DNA of 64,000 nucleotides from Anolis sagrei. Its lineage: Eukaryota > Chordata > Lepidosauria > Squamata > Anolidae. Of this stretch, positions 23,201-36,772 are shown one piece after another. Both the position numbers and the translations under genes were made by a program. The notes below the pieces were generated by a model that worked only from the letters and a program-made list of their open reading frames with translations, was not told where the DNA came from and ran no database searches. The stretch is taken from contig NC_090034.1 in NCBI RefSeq assembly GCF_037176765.1, positions 94,538,500 through 94,602,499 on the forward strand. The letters run 5' to 3'. Each line of letters begins with the position of its first letter. Within the stretch, counting starts at the first letter, position 1.

Positions 23201-26089
23201 TCTGAAACCATGAACCATCCATGAATGACATCCTTACTAGGGCTGGGCGGTTTTGTTTCCTTAATTCGTAATTCGTTAAAAATTCGTTATTTTTTGTTAA
23301 CGAAGCAATAATGAACCATTCTGGAGCAGCTTAAAAATGAAACAAATTTTTCAATTCGTTTCGTAAATGCTTCGTATTTCGTTATGTATTCGTTTCGTTA
23401 TTGGTTTGAGGTCGTTTCGTTATTATTTCCGTATGTCTGGGGCAAGTTTTATAGTTGTTTTTTGTTTAATTAGTGAAAAAATTTATAATATCACACCAAC
23501 AGTCAACAACAGAGGGAGAGGGAAGCTTCAGAAGTTCCCCCTGTCCCATTTGGAGGTTTTTTAGCGTATTGCGCGGTCGCGTCCGCCATTAACGAATCGA
23601 TTCGTTATTGTTTCGTTATTGTTTCGTTATTGTTTTGTAATTTTTTACCATTTACGAAATTTCGTAAATATCGAACTTTTTTTTAAATATCGAAACGCAA
23701 AAAAACCCAAAAAACGAATCGATTTTAGAAACAAATTTTTCCGTTGTTACCCAGGCCTAATCCTTACCCCTTGACAGAGTGGGACATAGAGGTGCAAATG
23801 ATTGCCACTTGATGCCTCTCCCAGAAACCACCCCCATAGCCTCAGTTGTTTGCAAGATGGTGACCCCGCAACATAAGCCAGTGTGTGTTGTGTTCTTGCA
23901 AATCTCTGAGGCTAGGAGATGGTTAGAAGCTAGAAGAGGCATCTAGCGGTAATCAAACTCCATACCCTACTCTTTCAATTGGTCATGAGCAGTTCGTCAT
24001 TGCAGAGATATAACAATTTCAAATTGGGTCCATCTTTTGGAAACACTTCGCAGGTACCTCAGCAAGTTGGAGAGGAGCCCCGGTAGCGCAGTGGGTTAAA
24101 CCCCTGTGCCAGCAGGACTGAAGACCAACAGGTCGCAGGTTCGAATCCGGAGAGAGGCGGATGAGCTCCCTCTATCAGCTCCAGCTCCTCTTGCTGGGAC
24201 ATGAGAGAAGCCTCCCACAAGGATGATAAAAACATCAAAAATAAAAATCATCCAGGCGTCCTCTGGGCAACGTCCTTGCAGACGGCCAATTCTCTCACAC
24301 CAGAAGCAACTTGCAGTTTCTCAAGTCACCTCTGACACGACAAAAAAAAAAAAACAAGTTGGAGAAGAGTTCAAGGGAAGTCTATCATTGTCCAAGATCA
24401 AGCCTACACTGGTTGGTAAATCCAGGGTAGATCCAGAGTTTAAATGGCCTAGACAAGTGGTTCTCAACCTATGGGTCCCCAGGTGTTTTGGCCTACAACT
24501 CACAGAAATCCCAGCTAGTTTACCAGCTGTGAGGATTTCTGGGAGTTCAAGGCCAAAACATCTAGGGACCCACAGGTTTAGACCGTCCTGGGAGGCAGCC
24601 ACATATACACTTCCAAACCTGCTGAAGATATGGGTTGGAGTCTCTATGCTCCAGCTATGCCAAGGTCACATCATTCCACAAGAGAGATCCTTTACTCTCT
24701 GTGTTGTTATTGCCTTTACCAGAGGGCTGCAGAACTCCACTCTAGACACCCATGGACATCAGCAGAGATGTCCATGAGGCCATGAAGAAAGGGGCCAATC
24801 ACCACATCTTTCTGGTTGCACTGGTGCCTCTGTTGATGTCCTCACAGAATGTCCAATAATTGTTATCATCATCATAATCACACCCAATTTGGGGGGGGGG
24901 GGGGGTGAACACGTCAAACTACTCTGGCACTTCTGAATTCAGACTGACAGAGTTTTGGATCATAATACTCTTGATTTCTCAATCGTAGAAATAAAACAAG
25001 TATAGATCTCTGATGTTGCAATCCCAGGCAACAGTAGGATTGATGAGAAGCAACTGGAAAAGTTAACATAATACGAGGATTTAAAGATAGAATTACAAAG
25101 ACTCTAGCATAAGGCAGTAAAGGTGTCTCAGTGGTGATCGGCACACTGGGTGCAGTATCTAAAGACTTTGGCCTGCACTTAAAAACAATCAGCGCTGACA
25201 AAAATATCACCTGTCAGCTGCAAAAGGTCACTCGACTGGATTCTGCATACATCATTTACCGATACATCACACAGTCCTGGGCACTTGGGAAGTGTTCAAC
25301 ATGTGATCAAATACAAAAGCCAGCACAGTGATCTTGTTTGCTATATATTAATATTGTTATGTATCTTATTATTATTGTTGTTGTTGTTATTGTTGTTGTT
25401 ATTATTCTTAAACAAAGTATAGATCGTCGATTTCGCAATCCCAGGTGACAGCAGGATTGCAGAGAAACAACTGGAAAAGCTGACACGATATGAGGATTTG
25501 AAGATCAAACTGCAAAGACTCTGACACAACCCAGTCAAGGTGGTCTTAGTTGTGATCGGCACACTGGGTGCAGTGCCTAAAGACCTTGGTCTGCACTTAA
25601 ACACAATCGGCACTGACAAAATTACCATCTGCCAGCTGCAGAAGGCCACTTTACTGGGATCTGCACGCATCATTCGCCGATACATCACACAGTCCTAGAC
25701 ACTTGGGAAGTATCAGACGTGTAATACAATTCAACAGCCAGCACAGTGTCTGCTGTGGACTCATCTTGTTGAGTTTCAAATAATAATAATAATAATAATT
25801 ATTATTATTATTATTATTATTTTGTCATGTCAGGAGCAACCTGAGAAACTGCAGTTCACTCCTGTTGTGAGAGAACTGGCTGTCTGCAATGACGTTGCCC
25901 AGGGGACACCCAGATGATTTTATGTTTTATCATCCTTGTGGGAGGCTTCTCTCATGTTCCCGCATGAGGAGCTGGAGCTGATAGAGGGAGCTCATCCGCC
26001 TCTCCCCAGATTTGAACCTGTGACCTGTCGGTCTTCAGTCCTGGCGGCACAGGTCTTTAACCCACTGCGCCACCAGGGGCTCCTCCTCC

Positions 26090-26129
<40 letters not shown>

Positions 26130-29100
26130 TTGACCCTTCCTGCAGCTCGAGGCATAATTCAACATCATTAGAACAAGAGATAAAACACTATTAAAACACA
26201 TACAACAAGATGCACAGAGTTAAAATACAAGTTAAAATCCACTGATGAAATGAAGATTAAAATTTACAACTTAAAATTGGCTGGGTAGGACTGATAGAAG
26301 GGATGGATCTTCAGTTGTGTCTTAAATTTCAACAGCTGATCTAGCTTTTGAAGTTCTTCCAGCAGGTCATTCCACGGTCTGTCCACAAACAGCAAGGAGC
26401 TCATATAGAATGGTGAATGGGAATGGTGGCCATCTCTGCAGATGGCCACAGAGACAAGGAGATGGTGGCCATGCCTCCAGGAAGAGCGTGGATGAGCTCC
26501 CTCTGTCATCTCCGGTTCCCATGTGAGGCCATGAGAGAAACCTTCCACAAGGATGGTAAAACATCAAAAACAACTATCCCCTGGGCAATGTCCTTGCAGA
26601 TGGCCAATTCTCTCACACCAGAAGTGACTTCCAGTTTCTCAAGTTGCTCCTGATACACACAAAAATGTGAACACAAAACCGGTTCAAGTCAGACTCAATT
26701 GTGTTGCCCACACTGCTCCAAAGCTGTGAGTTTACTCCAGCATTCCAGGCAAACTTCAGATCATCCTCCAACTTTTCCTCATGTGTAGCTAAACTGGTTT
26801 CATCTAGTTTAGCCTGCAAAAGTTACCAGAAGTGGAGAAATTTCCTGGGGACAGCCAGAAACAAACACAGGCTGTCTGGGTTATAATGCCTGTGCAGATA
26901 AGTCCTAAGTTTAATTTCTCCTCCATGATGACATGATGGCAACAGTCTTGGACAGCAATGGCTCCCAAAGTGACCCATTTAAGGTGGAATCGGGTGTCAA
27001 ACAGGGATGTGTTATTGCCCCAACTTTATTCTCCATCTTCATCGCTATGATACTTCACCTTGTTGATGGGAAGCTTCCCACCGGAGTGGAAATCATCTAT
27101 CGGACAGATGGGAAGCTGTTTAACCTCAGCAGACTGAAAGCCAAAACCAAAGTTACAACAACATCTGTTATAGAACTCCAGTATGCTGATGACAATGTCA
27201 TCTGTGCGCATTCAGAAGAAGATCTACAAGCCATTCTAAACACCTTCGCAGAAGCATACACGAAGCTTGGCCTGTCACTGAACATCGAGAAAACCAAAGT
27301 GCTGTTCCAGCAGTCACCAGCCATCCCCTCCCCAATGCCAGAGATACAACTTAATGGTGTAACATTAGAAAATGTTGACCATTTCCGCTACCTTGGCAGC
27401 CACCTCTCCACTAAAGTCAACATCGACACCGAAATACAATACTGCCTGAGCTCTGTGAGTGCAGCATTTTCCCGAATGAAGCAGAGAGTGTTTGAGGACC
27501 GGGACATCTGTAGGGATACCAAGGTACTTGTCTATAAAGCTATTGTCTTCCCAACCCTGCTCTATGCCTGCGAAACGTGGACTGTCTACAGACATCACAT
27601 GCAACTCCTGGAACGATTCCATCAGTGCTGCCTCCGGAAAATCCTGCAAATATCTTGGGAAGACAAGCGGACAAACGTCAGCGTGCTGGAAGAAGCAAAG
27701 ACCACCAGCACTGAAGCAATGGTCCTCTGACATCAACACCGCTGGACCGGCCACGTTGTCCGGATGCCTGACCACCGTCTCCCAAAGCAGTTGCTCTATT
27801 CTGAACTTAAGAATGTTGGTGGACAGGAAAAGAGATTTAAAGATGGCCTCAAAGCCAACCTTAAAAATTCTGGCATAGACACTGAGAACTGGGAAGCCCT
27901 GGCCCTTGAGCACTCCAGCTGGAGGTCAGCTGTGACCAGCAGTGCTGCAGAATTCGAGGAGACACGAGTGGAGGGTGAAAGAGAAAAACGTGCCAGGAGG
28001 AAGGCGCATCAAGCCAACCCCGACCGGGACCGCCTTCCACCTGGAAACCTATGCCTTCACTGTGGGAGAAGATGCGGGTCAAGAATAGGGCTCCACAGCC
28101 ACCTACAAACCCACAAACATAGTAATCAAGGAAGACCATCTTACTCGTCCAACGAGGGATCGCCTAAGTAAAAGTAAATGCCTGTGCAGATAAGTCCTAA
28201 GTTTAATTTCTCCTCCTATGCAACTTCCTTTGCTCTGCAATCATTTCTGTGATTCTGACTGATACTATTTAGTAATCTGCCCACCCAGTGAGCAGAGAGA
28301 AGGAGCCAATCATAAAAGTGCTGAATCCGCACGTAATATTGAGGTTCAGGGCTATTTTGAGGGGAAAGTTCAGCTGAGGGTGTGAACTAAGGATAATGAA
28401 TGCCTTGTGCTCTTGTTTATTTTCCACTTGCCTCAGTTGAAGAAATTCCAGTTTCACCTCCCACTATATACTTAAGAATGTACACCATGAAGGGGTTTGT
28501 AGAACATACTCAAAAAGCTATCCTGTATGCTACATGGATGACTGCTCCCTAGACCACAGTTCTTGAAGACATATATAGGGCAAGCCAAGGCAAGAAAAGT
28601 AGTGGTTGTTTTATAAAAATATAATTAGAACAAGACTTATCCTCGGTACCAGCCTAGAAGACTATATACTTTTTAAAGCTGAGGATAAAAAGATGAAGAT
28701 GAGAGTCAATGTGATGTAGTAGTTTAAGAGTTGGACTAGGGGTGCATCTGCACTGTAGAATCAATGCAGTTTGACACCACATTAACTATGTGGATATGAT
28801 ATGGAATGTTGGGAGTTGTAGTTTGGTGAGGCAGCAGCCCTCTTTGGAAAGGAAGTCTAAAGACCTTGCAAAACTACAGCTTCTAGAGTTCCATAACATT
28901 GAGCCATGACAGTTAAAGCGGTGTCTAGCTGCATTACTTCTATACTCCTTGGACTCTGGACACTAGGGTTACAATTCTGATTTCACCATGGAAATCCTGG
29001 GTTGGTTATGGAATCATATCCTCACAGCCTAAGAGGATGGCATGGGCAAGTCTCCTCTAAACAAGTCCCTCCAAGAAGAAACCCATAAGTAGTTCACTTT

Positions 29101-32100
29101 AAAGTTGGAAATGGCTTGAAGACACACAATGACAACTATGATGAAGAGCTGGGAAAAAGTCTAAGAGGAAGAGGGGTGGAATTGGAATCACATACAAGGT
29201 GGTGGGGCCTTTTTGCAGTCATCCCCGGTGCAGCACATTCCGTTAGTTCTGCTTACTCCTGCTTTGCCCATGCTGAGAGAAGCAAGGCCTTGGTTACACA
29301 TTTTGGATGGGACACAAGTCTTCATGACGGCAGTTTGTCCTGGAAGAGTCAAAAAGCAGACAAGACAGTTGATGTAGATCAGTGGTTCTCAACCTTCCTA
29401 ATGCCGCGACCCCTTAATACAGTGGTTCTCAACCCTAATGACCCCTCAATACAATCCCTCATGTTGTGGTGACCCCCAACCATAAAATTATTTTCGTTGC
29501 TACTTTCATAACTGTCATTTTGCTACTCTTATGAATCGTAATGTAAATATCTGATTTGCAGGATGCATTTTCATTCACTGGACCAAATACCCAATACACC
29601 CAAATGTGAATTCTAGTGGGGTTGGGGGAAGATTGAGTTTGTAATGTGGGAGTTGTCGTTGCTGGGATTTATAGTTCACCTATAATCAAAGAGCATTCTG
29701 AACTGCACTAGCGATGGATTTGAACCAAACTTGGCTCCCATGACCAATGGAAAACACTGGAAGGGTTTGATGGGCATTGATCTTGAGTTTGGGAGTTGTA
29801 GTTCACCTATATCCAGAGAGCACCGTGGACTCCTGCAATGGTGGATCTGGACCAAACTTGGCACGAATACTCAATATGCCCAAATGTGAACACTGGTGGA
29901 GTCTGGGGAAAATAGATCTTGACATTTGGGAGTTGTAGTTGCTGGGATTTATAGTTCATTACAATCAAATAACATTCTGAACTCCACCAATGATATAATT
30001 GGCTCAAACTGCCCACATGGTATCCCTATGACCATCAGAAAATATTGTGCTTTCTGATGGTCTTTGGCGACCCCTCTGACACCCCCTCACGACCCCCTCA
30101 GGGGTCCCGACCTCCAGATTGAGAAACACTGATGTAGATGAAGTACACCACTTACAACTATGTGCATTTGGTGCTAGAAAATAACTCCTTTTAACTTTTT
30201 CAAAAAGAGGGCATGTAAAGCCACACTTGGGCACACATACATCACTATCAGGATCTCCCCACCCCACAAACATTTCCAAAGGAAACGGGAGAGCTTTTGC
30301 ACAACTAAAACATGTGTCCAGTTGTGCCTGTACCTTGGAAAGCCAGACTTGATCGCAGTGGTCCATGCTCTCGTTACATCCTGATTGTTGTTGTTCATTC
30401 GTTCAGTCGGTTCTGACTCTTTGTGACCTCATGAACCAACCCACGCCAGAGCTCCCTGTTGGCCATCACCACCCCCAGCTCCTTCAAGGTCAAGCCAGTC
30501 ACTTCAAGGATGCCATCCGGATAGACTACTGCAATGCGTTCTATGTGGGGTTGCCTTTGAAGACTGTTCGGAAGCTTCAGTCCAACGGGCAGCAGCCAGG
30601 CTGCTCACTGAAGTGGCGTACAGAGAGAGGATATCCCTCCTGTTGTGTCAGCTCCACTGGCTGACAGTCTGCTACCAAGCACAATTCAAAGTGCTGGCTT
30701 TATCCTATAAAGCTATAAATGGTTCTGGACCAGTTTACCTGTATGAACATATCTTCTTCCATGAGCCGACAAGGAGATTGGGGAGGCTCTGCTCTTGATC
30801 CCAGCTCCTTTGCAGGCATGGTTGGTGGGGATGAGAGACAGGGCCTTTTCAGTGGTGGCCCCTCGGCTATGGAACTCTCTTCTGAGCTAAATTAGATCAG
30901 CCCCCTCCCTCCTAACCTTTAGAAAAGGCTAAAAAGTGGTTATTCAACCAAGCATTCAATGAGTAATCTATCAGTACAATAAGAAAATATATTTATTTTA
31001 TTTACTTCATTTATATACTGCTTTTCTCAGCCCTTGGGCGACTCAAAGCGGTTAACAATAGCAAAATTCAATGCTCAACATCACAAAAAGAGTTTAAAAA
31101 CAGTTAAAAACAATGATATAATAAACTATCAGTTAAACATAACTATAACATCTCATTAGCGTCTCATAGGTAGAATCAAGATCCAATCTCATAATCCGTT
31201 GTTCCATGTTCCTATATTCAATACACTAGTATTGTCATTCTAGTCCATGTCCTTTAAACTCTACAAACATCTACTGTCCGAAGGCCTGGTCCCAAAGCCA
31301 TGATTTTAATTTATTTCTGAAAGCCAGGCGGGAGGGAGCAGATCTTACCTCATTTGGGAGTGTGTTCCATAGGCGAGGGGCCACCGCCGAAAAGGCCCTG
31401 TCTCTCGTCCCCGCCAGACGCATTTGCGCAATTGACGGGAGCGAGAGCAGGGCCTCCCCGGATGATCTTAGATTACGAGATGGGACGTAGGGGTGTATGC
31501 GTTCGGACAAGTAAGCTGGGCCAGAACCGTATAGAGCTGAAATATGGCAACAACAAATTGAAAGGGCCATGGAATACGATATTGGATTGCATGATTTTAA
31601 ATAATTGGTTTTAAGGATTTATTATGTTTTAACAATTTTTTTAATACTTATGTTTTTATTATGTGTGTTTTTGGCATCTATTTGTTGTTGTAAGCCTCCT
31701 TGAGTCCTCTACAGGGTTGAGAAGGGCGGGGCATTAAATACAGTAAATAATAAATAAATATATTTTCTAAACATCAGGTTGTTTACATCACAAGTTAGAT
31801 GGCATATTATAGTCCTTGGAAACCGGGGATTTTTTTAACCAAAACTAAGTAGCAATGAAATTCTTACTCATCCTCTCCTTCAACTCTTTCCCACTTACCC
31901 ATGGTATCCATAGAAATGATGCTGCAGGAATCTTTCTCAGGGGGGCATGTTATTTTATTCCCATGACAATTCCTCCCTAAGGCCATGCATTCCTCACATT
32001 CCAAAGACGCTCCTAAAAACAAAGGAAAAGCAACATCAGTATCATTTATTTATTATTATTTCTATATAATAACTTACAGACACAGAAACACACACATAAT

Positions 32101-35100
32101 TTTCAAACCTCTCTCCCTGAGATTCTTCCTTCTCATCCAGAGGACCAAAAAAGTAGATCCAAGACTTGAGAAATCTGGAAATCTGGTATGCCCGACTTCT
32201 ACCTCTCACTTCTAGGGGTTCAAACAGAGACTTCAAGTAGCAATAAGAATGAGGCTTCATCTTCAAGTACTTCAGGAGATGAGAGAACTGGAGCCACCGC
32301 TAATAATAATGGAAACCAATGTGGGATGCAGAATAAAACCATCACATGTTATTGTTAATGCATAGTTCTGTTAGTACGGGATCTTATGAGTGCTGAATGA
32401 AAAGTAATGCCTCCACCTCCTCAACAAATTGCAGTACTGGTATGCAGCAGGTACTGGTTTGTTCAGTAGATTCTCCTCTACAGTTCCATTTTAGCAGGAA
32501 GTCTTAGCATTGAACAGTTGTGTTGTTAAAGTGTGAAGTATGGAACCCTGCACAGACAGTCGGTCAATGCGACTTAAGCGATGTGCAGTCATTGAATTAT
32601 TGAGAGCAGAAGGTGCAGGCCTGTAGCGAGGGGGGGGGGGGGGTTAGGGGACTTTGTGACTTCGTGAAACCGGAAAAGTTAAATAGCCTCTGTGTGTCTG
32701 TCTATAAATGTTGTGTGTATAAAGCTATTGTCCTCCCAACCCTGCTACATGCCTGTGAGATGTGAACTGTCTACAGAAGTCACATGCAACTCCTGGAACG
32801 ATTCCATCAACGCTGCCTCCGGAAAATCCTGCAAATCTCTTGGGAAGACAGGCGGACAAATGTCAGCGTGCTGGAAGGAGCAAAGACCACCAGCATTGAA
32901 GCGATGGTCCTCTGCCATCAACTCCACTGGACTGGCCACGTTGTCCGTATGCCCGATCACCGTCTCCCAAAGCAGTTGCTCTACTCCGAACTCAAGAACG
33001 GAAAACAGAATGTTGGTGGACAGGAAAAGAGATTTAAAGATGAGCTCAAAGCCAACCTTAAAAATTCTGGCATAGACACTGAGAACTGGGAAGCCCTGGC
33101 CCTTGACCGTTCCAGCAGGAGGTCAGCTGTGACCAGCAGTGCTGCAGAATTTGAAGAGGCACGAATGGAGGGCGAAAGAGAGAAGTGTGCCAAGAGGAAG
33201 GCGCGTCAAGCCAATCCCAACCGAGATAGCCTTCCAACTGGAAACCAATGCCCGCACTGCGGAAGAAGATGCAGAGCAAGAATAGGGTTCCACAGCCACA
33301 TATGGACCCACAAGAATACTGGAAGACAATCCTCCTTGGAAAACGAGGGATTGCCTAAGTAAGTAAGTATATGTTATGTGTCTATGGCATAGTATGTTTG
33401 CCATGTGTATCTGCATTGTGATCTGTCCTGAGTCCCCTGCGGGGTGAGAAGTCTGGAATATAAATACTGTAAATAATATATATATTATATAATTATGATA
33501 ACTCGCCAACAACAAAAGGTAAATTGAGTTTTGGATAGCTCTGTCAGTCATGGCCCCTTTCCCCCGCCTGATGCAGGAAAATGCAACACAGCAAGGCGCA
33601 TTGCCACCCTTTCCCTGTCTGATGGGAGCAGAGACAGTTCTGTGACAAGCAAGACCAGCCAAGCAAGCAGGGAAACAAATGTGAAATGCAGTTCTATGCT
33701 GGCTCAGTTAAGAACGAAATACCCCCATGGGTGCTGTCCTAGTTTTCCTGCTGTTCAGTTCGTTTTGCAACACTCCACATCAGTCAGCAAAGAAGTCACA
33801 CTTCCCAGTTTCCTTTCTTCTCTTTTCCTTTGTTTTTTTTTTTTTTGGGGGGGGGGTAGATTCTAGTCACCTACACACTCCTCCTATTTAATTCATTTGC
33901 TAAACATAATGCAATGTTATTCACAACCTAGAAGGAAAGGTTCCATCGTAGCAAAATAAATAGAATCAATATGCAGTCAGCCCCACTGTCTGATGGGAAA
34001 AGAAGAGTGGGTGCGCCGGGTGCCAGTGATTCCCGGTGAAACAGACCAAAACGGGGGGGGGGGGGCATCAATATGATGAGGTCCCTAAACCCACAAATGT
34101 GAAGGGCTGACTGTATTTAGAAGTCTTACTCCAAATAACTAAATATACTACACAACAAAAACACATAATTATTGAAAGGAGGTGGGAGGGAACATGTGGT
34201 TTTCAATGTCTCCATTGCCCAGTTGCTCTACTTGTACTATTTCTATGGTATAAGCAGGGGCGGCTCAACTCATTACGCAAAGTAAGCATTTGCAGTATAG
34301 TTGATTTTGCCCAGGGGCACTCTTGAGGCGCTCTTGGAGGAAAATAGACCTTGACATATGTGAGTTGTAGTTACTGGGATGTATAGTTCACCTACAATCA
34401 AAGAGCATTCTGAACTCCACCAATGATGGAATTGAACGAAATATGGCACACAGAACTCCCACGACGAACAGAAAATATATATCAGTGATAGGGGGGGGGG
34501 GGGCAAAAATACTGTTTGCTTACCGTTGAAAATTAACTAGGGCCTCCTCTGGGTATAAGCGTATCTCTATTGCTATTTGTTGAATCCTAACACTGATAAT
34601 CTCCTCCAATAGTTTCTCAGAAATACAATTATTGGGTGCCGGACATTTTGAAAACTCCAGCACTGTTTTTGATGTGAGGAGGAACTCTATGATTATGGTT
34701 GTTTGGGAAAGTTGTTGAGCTGGGCAGAGATTTCATCAAAGAAGACTTAGCTATTTACAGGCTTTGTCCTCATCTAGTCCTTTTACCATCCATCAGGCAG
34801 TTGGTTGATCTGCCACCACACCCTTCAGCTCAGTGTTTCTCAACCTGGGGTTTCAGACCCCTGGGGGGTTGTGGGGGGGGGGGTTCAGAGGGGTTGCCAA
34901 AGATCATCAGAAATCACATATTTCTGATGGTCTTAGGAACCTCTTTGGCAGAGAAGGCTGAAGATCTCTCTGTCTGTCCTTCTCTTTCTTTTTGGAAGCT
35001 GACGGTGAATCCCCCCACCAAAAGCCCTCTTTCTGCTCTCTGGATTTAAGTGAACTTCAACTCTAGAACTCAAAATCAATGCCCACCAAACCTTTCCAGT

Positions 35101-36731
35101 ATTTTCTGTTGGTCATGGGAGCTCTGTGTGCCAAGTTTGGTTCAATTCTATCATCGATGGAGTTCAGAATGCTCTTTGATTGTAGGTGAATTGTAAATCC
35201 TAGCAACTACAACTCCCAAATGACAAAATCAATCCCCACGCAACCCCACCAGTACTCAGATTTGGGTGTATTGGATATTTTTGCCCAATTTGATCCAGTG
35301 AATGAAAATACATCCTACATATCAGAGAAGAGTGAAGGGGCCAGGGGACAGTTCCATCTTGTCTCCTGCATATGCCATCAGTTGGGGAGCCCTCCCCAAG
35401 TACCAACTGCTGCTGTGGGCCAGAGTAAAGGGGGGGGGGCAGGAGACAGTTCCATCTTGTCTCCTGTGCTATGCTAATAATATTTATTTATTTATGTATT
35501 TATTTTATTTACTTTATTTGTATACCGCAGTTTCTCAGCCCGTAGGCGATTCAACGCTTTTAACAACAGGAGCAAAAATTCAATGCTAACATCATACAAC
35601 TATTTAAAAACAATTAACAATTAACACCATAATATACTAAGTAATTACACATCAGTGAACAACTCATTAGCATCTCATAACTAGAATCATGATCCAGCTC
35701 GTCATCCGTAATTCCGTTTTCCTATATTCATTGCACTGCCTATCCAAACGCCTGTTCAAATAGCCAGGTTTTCAGTTTTCTTTTCTTCAGTTTCTACTAT
35801 AATGTAATGTAATATAATATATTGTATATACATATAATATTTATAATATTATAATGTAATACAATATAGTACTAATACGATATTATAAGTATATATTTTA
35901 TATTACATGTAATATTATTACTACTACTAATAATAATAATATAACTTTATTTTTATACCCCGCCAACCATCTCCCCTAGGGGACTTGGGGTGGCTTACAA
36001 GGGCATGCCCAAGATTACAATTAAAACACAACATGTAAAACACTTTAACCAATTAAAATAACAGATAGAACAAATGACAACACAATTGAAAGCAATATAA
36101 AAATAATATGGCTGAAAGAAACATAGCTGAGGTACAAAATAAATGAGTATAATACATTTTTGCAGGAGTGCAGGAAAGTGCAACAATACAGTAAAATGGG
36201 CAGGAAATACTGTCAAGCACTTGTTGAGGTAGGACATATGCCAATGTAAAATGCTGGCCGGTGTAAAGTGCGGAACTTCAAGTAGGGACAAGAAAATTAC
36301 TGGTGAGCTGCTTAGTCAAAAGCACATCGAAACATCCAGGTTTTTAGTTGACTACGAAAGGAGGACAAGGTGGGAACCTGTCTGATCTCCCTAGGGAGGG
36401 AATTCCAGAGCTGGGGGGCCACCACCAAGAAGGCTCTCCCCCTCATCCCCATCAACCGTGCATGAGATGGCGGGGGAGAGAGAGCAGTGCCTCCCCAGAA
36501 GATCTCAAGGTACGCACTGGTTCATACAATATGATATAGTACAATATAGTGATGATATAGTACAATATAGTAATATATAATACTGATATTGTACTGTTCT
36601 AATAATATAATATATTGTATGTATATATATCTTGTAAGCCGCTCTGAGTCCCCTTTGGGGTGAGAAGGATGGCATATAAATGTCATAAAATAAATAAATA
36701 AATAAATATCAGATATTTATATGCATATCAG

Positions 36732-36772
<41 letters not shown>

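Noticed and set aside
30174-30366. Cys-rich minus ORF (VCVPKCGFTCPLFEK) as a Ly6 exon
   Set aside because: Cys spacing and splice sites do not fit, and gene B already has a complete in-phase exon set around it.
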